In this document: positions 35,325 through 44,044 of the stretch, piece after piece
Position numbering within the stretch: position 1 is the first letter of the stretch
How the letters are laid out: each line of letters begins with the position of its first letter
NCBI RefSeq assembly: GCF_017874235.1
Contig: NZ_JAGGLC010000001.1
Coordinates: 806,001 to 870,000, forward strand
Source of the DNA: Halolamina salifodinae
GTDB lineage: Archaea; Halobacteriota; Halobacteria; Halobacteriales; Haloferacaceae
Direction of reading: 5' to 3'
Length of the DNA stretch: 64,000 nucleotides
Position numbers and translations under genes: made by a program
The notes under the pieces: generated by a model
Told to the model about the DNA's origin: nothing
Database searches by the model: none
Seen by the model: the letters and a program-made list of their open reading frames with translations, nothing else

Positions 35325-36347
35325 TCAGGCCTCCCCCCGCAGCGAGTCGTGGCCCGCGGCCCACGCACTCAGCAGGTGGGTGAGGTGGATCGTGTCGTCG
35401 GAGCCCTCCGTGAGGTCGAGGCCCGCCTCGCCGGCGAGCTGGTGGAGGCGCGCGAGCTTCTCGCCCGAGTAGTCGCTCCGGGCGACCCGGAGGAGCTCCT
35501 GCAGCAGTTCCTCGCCGTCGTACCCCTCGTCGAGCAGGTCGTCGACGGTCGAGCGGGCTGTGGAGAAATCGCCCTCCGACGCGGCGGTGAGCGCGGCCGA
35601 GAGGTCGTCGTCGTGGCCCACGCCGTCGAGCACCTCGTAGGCCGCCTGCATCGTCACTTCCTCGTGCTGGGCGGCGGTGGTCTGGGCGCTCAACACGGCC
35701 TTCCGGAGGTCGCCGTCGGCGTAGCCCGCGAGGAACTCCAGGCCGTCCTCGTCGTACTCGGCGGCCTCGGCGTCGAGGATGTCGGCGAGCACGCCCTCGA
35801 TCTCGTCGTGGGAGGGTGCGCGGACGGGGACCGGGAAACAGCGCGACCGGATCGGCGCGATCAGCTTCGAGGGCTGGCGCGTGGCGATCACGAACTGGGT
35901 GGTGCGGTGGTGCTGCTCCATCACGCGGCGCAGCGCCTGCTGGAAGTCCTCGCGGATCGCCTCGGCGTTGTCCAGCAGGATCGTCTTGAACTCCCCCGAG
36001 ACGGGGGCGTAGCTGGCGGACTCCTTGAGCACGCGGTTGATCATGTCGCGTTTGGCCATCCGGCTCCGGCCCTCGAGGAACTGCGCGAACCGGGGGTCCT
36101 CCCGGATCTCCTTTTTCGTGCGGTCGAAGAAGTCCGCGACGTTGATCTCCACGAGGTCGTTGTCGGGGTCGGCGTGGGCCTCGCGGGCCAGCGCCCGCAC
36201 GGCGGCGGTCTTGCCCGCCCCCGGCGGCCCCTGCACGACGAGGTTCATCGGTTCGTCGACGGCCCGCTCGAGTCGCTCGCGGGTCTCGGACTGGGGGAGG
36301 TCCGCGATGGCGGGCGCGTAGCGCTCTGTCCAGAGCGGTTCGTCCAT
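35325..36347 (-). CDS. RFC small-subunit paralogue with altered ATPase site
   Basis: 340-aa clamp-loader-type AAA+ protein. Walker A GPPGAGKT 40-47 and the SRC arginine finger 168-170 are intact. Walker B reads ILLDNAEA (123-130), so the catalytic Glu is Asn127, and the sensor-1 Asn is Arg157. It probably binds ATP and completes a neighbour's site but hydrolyses poorly. Haloarchaea have more than one RFC small-subunit gene; this would be the specialised one. Start MDEPLWTERY by family length. Confidence 0.88.
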   Translation of the reverse strand: MDEPLWTERYAPAIADLPQSETRERLERAVDEPMNLVVQGPPGAGKTAAVRALAREAHADPDNDLVEINVADFFDRTKKEIREDPRFAQFLEGRSRMAKRDMINRVLKESASYAPVSGEFKTILLDNAEAIREDFQQALRRVMEQHHRTTQFVIATRQPSKLIAPIRSRCFPVPVRAPSHDEIEGVLADILDAEAAEYDEDGLEFLAGYADGDLRKAVLSAQTTAAQHEEVTMQAAYEVLDGVGHDDDLSAALTAASEGDFSTARSTVDDLLDEGYDGEELLQELLRVARSDYSGEKLARLHQLAGEAGLDLTEGSDDTIHLTHLLSAWAAGHDSLRGEA

Positions 36348-36465
36348 TACTGCAGCGTAGCCGCGCGGGCGGTAAGAAGGGCTCGGTCGGGCGTTCTCGA
36401 CGGGCACGCGCGCCGACGATCACGGAGTCGACAGCCGTAAATCCTCGCCGGAACGACTCCCGCCC

Positions 36466-37398
36466 ATGACTCTCCGGACGACGTTCCTCGGCACCAGCGG
36501 CGCCGTCCCGACCACGCGTCGGGGTCCCAGCGCCGTGATGGTGCACCGCGAGGGCGAGCGGTTCCTCTTCGACTGCGGCGAGGGGACCCAGCGCCAGATG
36601 ATGCGGTTCAACACCGGCTTCGACGTCGATCACGTGCTGCTGACCCACCTCCACGGCGACCACGTGCTCGGCCTCCCCGGCCTGCTCCAGACCTGGGACT
36701 TTCAGGACCGCACCGACGCGGTCGCGATCCACTGCCCACCCGGCTCCCGGAAGCAGGTCCGTGACCTCGTCACCGCCGCCGGGCACGACACGGCGTTCCC
36801 GGTCCGGATCAACGAGGTCACCCCCGGCAGCGTCGCTATCGACCGCGAGGAGTTCGAGATCCGCGCGTTCGAGACCGAACACCGCACCACCTCACAGGGC
36901 TACGCGCTGGTCGAGGACGACCGCAAAGGGCGCTTCATGCGCGAGAAAGCCGAGGAGGAACTGGGGATCCCGCCCGGCCCCGCCTACGGGAAACTCCACG
37001 CCGGCGAGACGGTCGAACTGGAGGACGGCCGCGTGATCGAACCCGAGCGCGTCGTCGGCCCGCCGCGGCCCGGCCGTTCGCTGGTCTACACCGGCGACAC
37101 CCGGCCCGTCGACGCCACCGTCGACGCCGCGGAGGCGCCTGATCTGCTGATCCACGACGCGACGTTCGACGACGAGATGGCCGACCGCGCGCGCTCGACC
37201 GGGCACTCGACCGCTCGCGAGGCCGGCGAGGTCGCGGAGCGGGCGGACGCGAAACGGCTGGCGCTGACCCATATCTCCTCGCGCTACCCCGGCGACGCCC
37301 GCGAACTCGGCCGGGAGGCCAGCGCGGCGTTCGACGGCGAGTGTTTCGTCGCCGAGGACGGCCAGACGGTGGAGATTCCGTTCCCGGACAAGGAGTAG
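36466..37398 (+). CDS. rnz: Ribonuclease Z
   Basis: 310-aa metallo-beta-lactamase-fold endonuclease trimming tRNA 3' ends. Zinc motif HLHGDH is at 61-66, preceded by FLGTSGAVPTTRRG. Further ligands: Asp in YTGDTRP and His in LTHISSRY. The tRNA-gripping exosite arm is present (about 140-190). Length and order are typical. Confidence 0.96.
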   Translation: MTLRTTFLGTSGAVPTTRRGPSAVMVHREGERFLFDCGEGTQRQMMRFNTGFDVDHVLLTHLHGDHVLGLPGLLQTWDFQDRTDAVAIHCPPGSRKQVRDLVTAAGHDTAFPVRINEVTPGSVAIDREEFEIRAFETEHRTTSQGYALVEDDRKGRFMREKAEEELGIPPGPAYGKLHAGETVELEDGRVIEPERVVGPPRPGRSLVYTGDTRPVDATVDAAEAPDLLIHDATFDDEMADRARSTGHSTAREAGEVAERADAKRLALTHISSRYPGDARELGREASAAFDGECFVAEDGQTVEIPFPDKE

Positions 37399-37450
37399 CG
37401 GGCGTCCACCCCGGCGTCGGATATTTAGCCGGCAAGCGCCAATCTGACGT

Positions 37451-39442
37451 GTGAACGCCCCGAGCCCCACCGACGGGCCGGTGTTCGGCGTCGACATCCA
37501 GAGCGGCGACGTCCGCGGCGACGCGCCGACCTACGCCCTCGTGATCCTGCGACCCGACGAGGACCGACTGGACCGCGACGCCGTCTCGCGCCGGAAGCTC
37601 CGCCGACTCATCGAGCAGGAGGAGCCCACCCGGCTGGCCGTCGACAACATGTACGAACTCGCGGCCGACAAGAACGCTCTCGTCGGATTCCTTCGCTCCC
37701 TCCCCACCGGCACGGATCTCGTGCAGGTCACCGGCGCGAACCGGCCGGAACCACTCTCCCGAGTCGCCAACCGCCACGGCGTCCCCTACGCCAAGAAGCC
37801 GATGAAGGAAGCCGAGGCAGCGGCGCGACTGGCCTACCGGAACATCGGCCAGCACGTCACCGCTTTCAGCGACACGACGACCGTGAAAGTCTCCCGTGGG
37901 CGCTCGACGGGCGGGGGTGGCGGGTGGAGCGAGGACCGGTTTACCCGCCGGATCCACGGCAACGTCCGCAAGGCCGCCCGGGAGGTCGAGTCCGACCTCG
38001 ACGACGCGAACCTCGACTACGAGAAGGACGTGACCGAGAAGTACGGCGGCCTCTCGAACGCGGTTTTCACCGTCGAAGCGCGGCCGGAGGACATCCCCGT
38101 CTCCTCGATCCGGAACGGCGACGTACGGATCGAGATCGACCGCGAGCGCCGCGACGGCATCGAGTTCGAGCCGCTCGTCAAGCGCCGCGACCACGTCGTC
38201 GTCGGCATCGATCCCGGGACGACGACGGCCGCCGCAGTTGTGGGGATCGACGGCACCGTCCACGATCTCTACTCCTCACGCACCGGCGATACGGCCGAAC
38301 TCACCGAGTGGCTGATCGAGCGCGGTCGCCCGATACTGGTCGCCGCCGACGTGACGCCGATGCCCGAGACGGTCGATAAGTTCCGGCGGACGTTCGACGC
38401 CGCCGGCTGGGCGCCCGAATCGGACCTGCCGGTCGACGAAAAGCTCCACCGCACCCGCGAGCACGCCCACGAGAACGACCACGAGCGCGACGCGCTCGCG
38501 GCGGCGCTGTACGCCGTCGACGACCACATGGACCAGTTCGAGCGCATCGCCTCGAAGGTGCCACCGAAGTTCGACCGCGAGGAGGTCATCGCCCGCGTGG
38601 TTTCGGGCGAGAAGTCGGTCGAAGCCGTGATCCGGGAGCTCTCGGACGACGACGGCGCCGAGGAGCAGGAGGACGAGGAACACGAGGAGCGCGAACTCAC
38701 CGACGAGGAGCGCCGCATCCGGCAGTTGGAGGAGCAGGTCGGCCGCCTGCAGGACCACACCGAGGAACTGGAGGCCAAACTGGAGGAGAAAGAGGAGAAG
38801 ATTCTGGAGTACGAGCGCGAACTCAGCGACGCCCGCAAGCAGGAGCGCCGCGAGGCCCGCGAACGCCGCGAGGTGAATCGGCTGGAGCGCCGCGCCGAAC
38901 GCCTCGAACGTGAGCGCGACAAGGCCATCGCCGAGAACGAGGCGCTGCACGACAAACTCGCGCGGCTGAAGACGCTCTGGAAGCTCGACCACTCGAACTT
39001 CAGCGACGTGGCGGGCGACCGGGATCTGGTGGCGGTGAAGATCCTGCCCCAGTTCACCCGCGACGCCGTCGAGCGCGCCGACGAGGAGTTCGGCCTCGCC
39101 GCCGGCGACGTGGTCTACCTCCGGGACGCCAGCGGCGCCGGCACGTCGACGGCCGAACGGCTGGCCGAGACCGACCCGCGACTGGTGCTCAAGAACGGGA
39201 ATCTCTCCGAGGAGGCCGATGCGGTGCTGTTCGACCACGAGATCCCCGTCGCACCCGCCGATCCCGTGACGATTCAGGAGATCGACGAACTGGCGGTGGC
39301 CCGCGAGAGCGAGGTCGAGGAATCGATTGCGGACTGGAAGGACCGCGCCGAGGAACGCCGGCGCGAGCAGACCGAGAGCATGATGGACCGCGTGATTTCG
39401 GAACACCGCGCGGACGAACGGCTGGGCGGCGAGGGCGCGTAG
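37451..39442 (+). CDS. DUF460 / RNase H-like coiled-coil protein
   Basis: 663 aa, GTG start. N-terminal RuvC/RNase H-like units (VFGVDIQSGD at about 12-21 and VVGIDPGTTTAAAVVG at about 257-272) are followed by a long charged coiled coil (about 400-520) and a C-terminal domain. Conserved archaeal family COG2433/DUF460, predicted nuclease. Asp residues in the second unit match the acidic catalytic pattern. Its substrate is unknown. Confidence 0.87.
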   Translation: MNAPSPTDGPVFGVDIQSGDVRGDAPTYALVILRPDEDRLDRDAVSRRKLRRLIEQEEPTRLAVDNMYELAADKNALVGFLRSLPTGTDLVQVTGANRPEPLSRVANRHGVPYAKKPMKEAEAAARLAYRNIGQHVTAFSDTTTVKVSRGRSTGGGGGWSEDRFTRRIHGNVRKAAREVESDLDDANLDYEKDVTEKYGGLSNAVFTVEARPEDIPVSSIRNGDVRIEIDRERRDGIEFEPLVKRRDHVVVGIDPGTTTAAAVVGIDGTVHDLYSSRTGDTAELTEWLIERGRPILVAADVTPMPETVDKFRRTFDAAGWAPESDLPVDEKLHRTREHAHENDHERDALAAALYAVDDHMDQFERIASKVPPKFDREEVIARVVSGEKSVEAVIRELSDDDGAEEQEDEEHEERELTDEERRIRQLEEQVGRLQDHTEELEAKLEEKEEKILEYERELSDARKQERREARERREVNRLERRAERLERERDKAIAENEALHDKLARLKTLWKLDHSNFSDVAGDRDLVAVKILPQFTRDAVERADEEFGLAAGDVVYLRDASGAGTSTAERLAETDPRLVLKNGNLSEEADAVLFDHEIPVAPADPVTIQEIDELAVARESEVEESIADWKDRAEERRREQTESMMDRVISEHRADERLGGEGA

Positions 39443-39506
39443 GCGTCGCCACACTGGCGCGGCATCTCGGGGAGACTTTTCACAGCCTCGTGAGAAACGG
39501 AAAACG

Positions 39507-39716
39507 ATGAGGGAAGGCTACGTCGCGATGGGTCTCGTCTTCGTCGCCCTCGGACTCCTGATGATGGCGTACCCTCGCCGCCTCGGTCGCTTCCGGAACA
39601 GGGGCGCGGTCGATTCGGAGCCGACGTCAGGCCTCAAAAAGCAGATCCGATACCTCGGTGGGCCGCTCGTACTCGTTCTCGGCGCGTGGCTGACGGTCCT
39701 CGCGCTCTCAGGATAG
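39507..39716 (+). CDS. Small membrane protein
   Basis: 69 aa: helix about 6-22 (VAMGLVFVALGLLMMAY), basic loop, helix about 50-68. No family recognised. The start is preceded by a purine-rich GAAAACG, and it is separated from the DUF460 gene by 64 nt. Confidence 0.65.
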   Translation: MREGYVAMGLVFVALGLLMMAYPRRLGRFRNRGAVDSEPTSGLKKQIRYLGGPLVLVLGAWLTVLALSG

Positions 39717-39791
39717 CGGGGGCAGTCTCGGCCATCAGGACCGTCAACACGCATCCAGAAAGCCTAACCGCCCGCTCGAAGGATTCGGAGT

Positions 39792-40838
39792 ATGGACGCA
39801 CACGACCTGATCACCCGCAACGCCGCGGAGGTCGTCACTGAAGAGGAGGTCGAGGAGATCGCAGCCGACCTCGAGGAGCGGAGCTCCTCTGGCAGCCGGA
39901 CGCAGTCCGGCGATCCCGAGGGCAAGCGCGCCTACGTCGGCTACGAGCCGTCGGGCGTGCTCCACATCGGGCACATGTTGGGCGCGAACAAACTCATCGA
40001 CCTGCAAGAGGCGGGGATGGAGGTCGTGATCCTGCTCGCGGACGTACACGCCTACCTCAACGGCAAGGGCACCTTCGAGGAGATTCGCGAGACAGCGACC
40101 CGGATGCAGGAGCAGTTCGTCGCCTACGGCCTCGACGAGGAGCGGACCGAGTTCGTGCTCGGCTCGGAGTTCCAGTTCGGCGAGGAGTACACGCTGGACC
40201 TCCACGCGCTGGAACTGGAGACCACGCTCTCCCGCGCCGAGCGGGCGATGTCCGAAATCGGCTCCGGCGACTCCGTGACGGTGTCGCAGGCGGTCTACCC
40301 GCTGATGCAGGCACTGGACATCGAGTACCTCGACATCGACCTCGCAGTCGGCGGGATGGAGCAGCGCAAGGTGCACATGCTCGCCCGCGACACGCTGCCG
40401 AGCATCGACTACGAGGCGCCGACGTGTCTGCACACGCCGCTGATCTCCGAACTCTCGACGGGGATCGGGAAGATGTCCAGCAGTTCAGGCGTCACCATCT
40501 CGATGGAGGACTCGACCGAGGAGATCGAGGACAAAGTCAACGGCGCGTTCTGCCCGGCCGGCGAGGTCGACCCCGAGCCGACCGAGGAGGACGAGGCGCG
40601 CAACAACCCCGTGCTCGAAATCTTCGAGTACTTCGTGTTCCCGCGCTTCGACGAGGTGGTCGTCGCGCGCCCCGACGAGTACGGCGGCGACCTGCGCTAC
40701 GACGCCTACGAGCAGTTGGTGAGCGACTTCGCGTCGGGCGAACTCCACCCCGCGGACGCGAAGTCGGCGCTCGCGCGGTACCTCGACTCGCTAATCGAGC
40801 CGGGACGGGAGAAGCTGATGGAGCAGCGAGGCGGGTAA
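39792..40838 (+). CDS. tyrS: Tyrosyl-tRNA synthetase
   Basis: 348-aa class I synthetase charging tRNA-Tyr. HIGH signature HIGHM near residue 57-61 and KMSKS-type KMSSS near 226. The substrate-binding EPSG precedes HIGH. Between about residues 28 and 41 the protein has a Ser/Gly/Arg-rich segment (ERSSSGSRTQSGD) that I do not expect in the family. At DNA level it is a 39-nt pair of perfect triloop hairpins (39873-39911), an in-frame insertion. See the findings. Confidence 0.96.
   Translation: MDAHDLITRNAAEVVTEEEVEEIAADLEERSSSGSRTQSGDPEGKRAYVGYEPSGVLHIGHMLGANKLIDLQEAGMEVVILLADVHAYLNGKGTFEEIRETATRMQEQFVAYGLDEERTEFVLGSEFQFGEEYTLDLHALELETTLSRAERAMSEIGSGDSVTVSQAVYPLMQALDIEYLDIDLAVGGMEQRKVHMLARDTLPSIDYEAPTCLHTPLISELSTGIGKMSSSSGVTISMEDSTEEIEDKVNGAFCPAGEVDPEPTEEDEARNNPVLEIFEYFVFPRFDEVVVARPDEYGGDLRYDAYEQLVSDFASGELHPADAKSALARYLDSLIEPGREKLMEQRGG
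39873..39911 (+). repeat. Hairpin cassette inside tyrS
   Basis: Left hairpin 39873-39889 (arm GAGGAGC, loop GGA, 7 bp perfect), spacer TGGCA, right hairpin 39895-39911 (arm GCCGGAC, loop GCA, 7 bp perfect). 39 nt is 13 codons, so the reading frame is kept. The spacer is identical to that of the cassette at 60628-60678. Confidence 0.8.
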
Positions 40839-40849
40839 ACGCGAACGGG

Positions 40850-41005
40850 GCGGGACCGAAGGTCCCGCCGGCAACGGAGTGAGCGGTAAACCGCCTCGAA
40901 AGCGACCGCTGAGCGTAGCGAGGCGGGAGCAGCGAGCCTAGCCAGCCACGGGGCGTGACCAGTCGTCGACTCCGGCCGACGACGACGGAGCGGATCCCGT
41001 GGCTG
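40850..41005 (+). repeat. tyrS gene-end hairpins, including family IV copy a
   Basis: In the 188-nt convergent gap after tyrS: a perfect 9-bp hairpin 40850-40870 (arm GGCGGGACC, loop GAA), then a nested structure. Its outer stem is CAGCCACGGG (40943-40952) with 40996-41005, and its inner stem is GTCGTCG (40962-40968) with 40977-40983. The nested part matches the plan of structures after aif1A and rpl15e. It may act as a bidirectional transcript end. Confidence 0.7.
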
Positions 41006-41026
41006 TGCGACTGCCGTTCTCGCCGG

Positions 41027-41206
41027 TTAGAACATCCCGAACTGCTTGAGCAGGTTCCCGACGAGTGCGCGCACGACCAGCCCCAGCCCCGCGAGGACGA
41101 ACGCGAGGCCGGCGGCGACGATTGGTGCCTGCCACGCGACCAGCGCGATGCCGCCGAGGACGAGGAGTATACCGACGATACCGCCGATTCCGAGTCGTTC
41201 GTACAT
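41027..41206 (-). CDS. Small two-helix membrane protein
   Basis: 59 aa, MYERLGIGGIVGILLVLGG onward, with two hydrophobic Gly/Ala/Val helices separated by a short turn and a basic-free C-terminus ending LLKQFGMF. It resembles a conserved haloarchaeal small protein I remember as DUF7470; not verified. Convergent with tyrS, divergent from aif1A. Confidence 0.72.
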   Translation of the reverse strand: MYERLGIGGIVGILLVLGGIALVAWQAPIVAAGLAFVLAGLGLVVRALVGNLLKQFGMF

Positions 41207-41306
41207 GACCCCGACTGGGTGGGGTGCGGTGAAAACGGCGACGGTCCCACTTTTCCGAGAGTAGTGGAGGCACGTGAGACGCCGTCGCTCGCGGTTGCTC
41301 CCACAG

Positions 41307-41315
41307 CGCTTAACC
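41307..41315 (+). promoter_or_regulatory. TATA-like box of aif1A
   Basis: CGCTTAACC about 25-32 nt before the ATG at 41340; leaderless spacing. Confidence 0.35.
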
Positions 41316-41339
41316 CGGATAGCGTGTAAGGCAGGGCCG

Positions 41340-41633
41340 ATGAGCAACGACGACCTCCCCGAGGGGATCCGGGCCCCCGAGGACGACGAGCTATTCGCCG
41401 AGGTAGTCGAGATGCTCGGCGCGAATCGGGTGCGTGTCCGGTGTGCCGACGGGGAAGAGCGAACCGCGCGCATCCCCGGGCGGATGCGCAAGCGCGACTG
41501 GATCCGCGAGGGTGATCTCGTGCTCGTGAGCCCGTGGGACTGGCAGGACGAGAAAGCCGATATCGAACACCGCTACGAGAACCGCGAAGCCGAACAGCTA
41601 CGAGAAGGCGGCTACGTTACTGGAAACGTCTAA
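41340..41633 (+). CDS. eif1A: Translation initiation factor aIF1A
   Basis: 97-aa OB-fold factor that stimulates scanning-independent start selection on the 30S subunit. The S1/OB strands span [18 protein letters not shown] through [17 protein letters not shown]. Start [10 protein letters not shown] after a TATA box. It is followed by Rio1 and a KH-domain ribosome-maturation protein, forming a small-subunit biogenesis cluster. A nested hairpin begins 4 nt after the stop. Confidence 0.95.
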   Translation: MSNDDLPEGIRAPEDDELFAEVVEMLGANRVRVRCADGEERTARIPGRMRKRDWIREGDLVLVSPWDWQDEKADIEHRYENREAEQLREGGYVTGNV

Positions 41634-41636
41634 CGC

Positions 41637-41700
41637 CGACCGCGGCGAGTGACCTGCCGGGGCCGCCGTGCACCGGCGACGGAGCGTGATGCCGTGGTCG
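41637..41700 (+). repeat. Gene-end nested hairpin, family IV copy b
   Basis: Outer stem CGACCGCGGC (41637-41646) with GCCGTGGTCG (41691-41700), including one G.T pair; weak inner stem GCCGG/CCGGC (41656-41660, 41673-41677). Begins right after the aif1A stop. Compared with the copy after rpl15e, the outer stem has a C-G for T-A compensatory change. Confidence 0.7.
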
Positions 41701-41717
41701 TGTGACGACGCCGGACC

Positions 41718-41728
41718 ATCCTTTTACG
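41718..41728 (+). promoter_or_regulatory. TATA-like box of rio1
   Basis: ATCCTTTTACG about 25-34 nt before the ATG at 41752; leaderless spacing. Confidence 0.4.
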
Positions 41729-41751
41729 CCGCGACCACCTAGCACGGGTGA

Positions 41752-42621
41752 ATGAGTGAGGACTACGGCTTCGTCGACGAGGAGATGGCGAAGCCCGGCG
41801 ACGAGTTCGAGGAGATCGAGGTCGCCGACACCGAGGTCGACAGCACCGCCCGCCGGCAGGACCGGGAGTTCGACGAGTTCCGCAAGCGCCTGAAGAACGT
41901 CGAGCGGCTCAAAGTCGAGCAGGGCGCCTTCGACGACGCCACGCTGGCCGCGCTGTACAAACTGGTTCAGGACGGCCACGTCGGCGCCTTCGGCGGCCCG
42001 CTGTCGACCGGGAAGGAGGCCAACGTCTACGAGGCCCGGGGCGAATCGGGCAACGTCGCAGTCAAGATCTACCGCATCAACGCCTCGGACTTCCGGCAGA
42101 TGCGGGAGTATCTCGAGGGCGACCCCCGGTTCGAGGGGCTGGAGAACAACAAGAAAGCGACCGTGCTGGCGTGGACGCGCAAGGAGTTCGCGAACCTCAA
42201 GCGCGCCGCGAAAGCCGGCGTGCGCGTGCCCGAACCCATTGCCGTCCAGCGAAACGTGCTCGTGATGGAACTGGTCGGGCAGGCCGACGAACGCCGTGCG
42301 CCCCGACTCGCCGAAGTCGACGTGGAGAACCCCCAGCAGGCCTACGAAGTGGTCCGGGAGTACATGCGACGACTCCACGCGGCGGGGCTGGTTCATGGCG
42401 ACCTCTCGGAGTACAACATGATCGTCCACGAGGGCGAACTGGTGATCATCGACATGGGGCAGGCAGTCACCGTCCACCACCCCAACTCCGGAGAGTTCCT
42501 CACGCGGGACTGTAAGAACGTGGCGGCGTTCTTCTCGCGGCAGGGCATCGACGTGACCGGCGAGGAACTGGAGGCGTACGTCACCGAAGCCGATCCCGCG
42601 AGCGACGAATCCGCCGAGTGA
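41752..42621 (+). CDS. rio1: RIO1 family atypical protein kinase/ATPase
   Basis: 289 aa. Rio1 signature STGKEANVY (85-93), ATP-binding Lys105 (AVKIYR), catalytic Asp217 in HGDLSEYN and metal-binding Asp234 in IDMGQ. Rio1 acts late in 40S/30S maturation. It sits between aif1A and the KH-domain Pno1-like gene, a conserved archaeal arrangement that supports that role. The first 40 residues are acidic and flexible. Confidence 0.95.
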   Translation: MSEDYGFVDEEMAKPGDEFEEIEVADTEVDSTARRQDREFDEFRKRLKNVERLKVEQGAFDDATLAALYKLVQDGHVGAFGGPLSTGKEANVYEARGESGNVAVKIYRINASDFRQMREYLEGDPRFEGLENNKKATVLAWTRKEFANLKRAAKAGVRVPEPIAVQRNVLVMELVGQADERRAPRLAEVDVENPQQAYEVVREYMRRLHAAGLVHGDLSEYNMIVHEGELVIIDMGQAVTVHHPNSGEFLTRDCKNVAAFFSRQGIDVTGEELEAYVTEADPASDESAE

Positions 42622-42668
42622 CGGCCTGACGAGGAACCCTTACAACCCTGCAGCGGCTAAGCGCCTTT

Positions 42669-43211
42669 ATGCAACACGTAACGGTCCCACAGGACCGCAT
42701 CGGCGTCCTCATCGGCTCCGGAGGTGAGACCATGCGCGAGATCGAGGAACGCGCCGGCGTGCGCCTCGACATCGACTCCGAGGACGGGTCGGTCGGCATC
42801 GAAACCGTCGGCGACCCCATCGACGCCATGGCGGCCCCGGACATCGTGAAGGCCATCGGTCGCGGGTTCAAGCCCGAAGCGGCCCTGGAGCTGCTCGAGA
42901 GCGACCTGCGGCGGTTCGACCTGATCGACCTCAACGAACAGACGCGTAACGACAACGACCTGCAGCGCAAGAAGGGTCGACTCATCGGCGAGAACGGCCG
43001 GACTCGTGAGCTGATGGAGGACCTCTCCGGCGCGAGTGTGGTGATCTACGGATCGACGCTCGGCATCATCGGCGAACCCGAGGAGGTCGATACGGTCCGT
43101 CGCGCGGTCGGGATGCTGATCGACGGCGCCCCCCACGGCGCGGTCTACTCCTTCCTCGAGCGCAAACACAACGAGATGCAGCAGGGCTGGAACGTCAGCG
43201 AGCAGACGTAG
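42669..43211 (+). CDS. KH-domain protein, Pno1/Dim2-like
   Basis: 180 aa with two KH-type units: about 1-75, GVLIGSGGETMREIEERAG (GXXG loop IGSG), and about 90-165, KGRLIGENGRTRELMEDLSG (GXXG loop IGEN). Archaeal homologue of Pno1/Krr1-type small-subunit rRNA factors. Starts 47 nt after rio1; known eukaryotic counterparts act together with Rio1 near the 18S/16S rRNA 3' end. Confidence 0.92.
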   Translation: MQHVTVPQDRIGVLIGSGGETMREIEERAGVRLDIDSEDGSVGIETVGDPIDAMAAPDIVKAIGRGFKPEAALELLESDLRRFDLIDLNEQTRNDNDLQRKKGRLIGENGRTRELMEDLSGASVVIYGSTLGIIGEPEEVDTVRRAVGMLIDGAPHGAVYSFLERKHNEMQQGWNVSEQT

Positions 43212-43302
43212 ACGCCGTTTTTCGGCTCAGTGTCTGTCACGGGTCGTCGACTCGGCACCGTGGATCCGTTTATCGGCCCTCGCGAGCGCGCCGGCGGGAC
43301 TA

Positions 43303-43313
43303 ACAACTATTAA
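43303..43313 (+). promoter_or_regulatory. TATA box of atpD
   Basis: AACAACTATTAA with core TATTAA (43308-43313) about 30-35 nt before the atpD ATG. It shows atpD is transcribed from its own promoter rather than with the ATP synthase operon. Confidence 0.45.
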
Positions 43314-43342
43314 CCCACTCCGGCCGGTACACACCCGCAAGA

Positions 43343-44041
43343 ATGGCCGAGGACGTCAAACCGACCCGGAAGAACCTCATGGCGATCGAGGACCGCATCG
43401 AACTCTCCGAGCGGGGCCACGACACCCTCGAACAGAAGCGGGACGGCCTCATCATGGAGTTCATGGACATCCTGGACCAGGCCCAGGACATCCGGAGCGA
43501 ACTCGACCAGGACTACGAGACCGCCCAGAAGAAACTCGACATGGCCCGCGCGATGGAGGGCGACGTGGCCGTGCGGGGCGCCGCCGCCGCGCTGAAAGAG
43601 CACCCCGAACTCACCACCCAGTCGAAGAACATCATGGGCGTCGTCGTCCCCCAGATCGAGGCCTCGAAGGTCCGCAAGCCCATCGACGAACGGGGTTACG
43701 GACTGGTCGGCTCCTCGGCCCGCATCGACGAGACCGCCGACGCCTACGAGGAACTGATCGACTCGATCATCCTCGCGGCCGAGGTCGAGACGGCGATGAA
43801 GAAGATGCTCAAGGAGATCGAGACCACCAAGCGCCGCGTGAACGCCCTGGAGTTCAAACTCCTGCCAGATCTCCGCGAGAATCAGGAGTACATCGAGCAG
43901 AAACTCGAGGAGCAGGAGCGCGAGGAGATCTTCCGGCTCAAGAAGATCAAAGCCAAGAAAGAGGAGGAGGAGGCCGCCCAGGAGGAGATCGACGCCGACG
44001 GTCAGGAAGGCGCTACCTCGGCGTCCCCGAAGGCCGACTGA
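43343..44041 (+). CDS. atpD: A-type ATP synthase subunit D
   Basis: 232-aa central rotor shaft, a long antiparallel coiled coil (about 10-75 and 120-205) with a short basic-acidic tail. The motif [21 protein letters not shown] at the N-terminus is typical of V/A-type D subunits. It lies about 35 kb from the other eight ATP synthase genes and is followed 3 nt later by a zinc-finger gene. Confidence 0.95.
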   Translation: MAEDVKPTRKNLMAIEDRIELSERGHDTLEQKRDGLIMEFMDILDQAQDIRSELDQDYETAQKKLDMARAMEGDVAVRGAAAALKEHPELTTQSKNIMGVVVPQIEASKVRKPIDERGYGLVGSSARIDETADAYEELIDSIILAAEVETAMKKMLKEIETTKRRVNALEFKLLPDLRENQEYIEQKLEEQEREEIFRLKKIKAKKEEEEAAQEEIDADGQEGATSASPKAD

Positions 44042-44044
44042 GCC

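Noticed and set aside
34639..36882. 747-codon minus-strand frame across asd, the RFC-like gene and rnz
   Set aside because: It is a different frame from the recognised proteins and has Arg-rich composition without domains.
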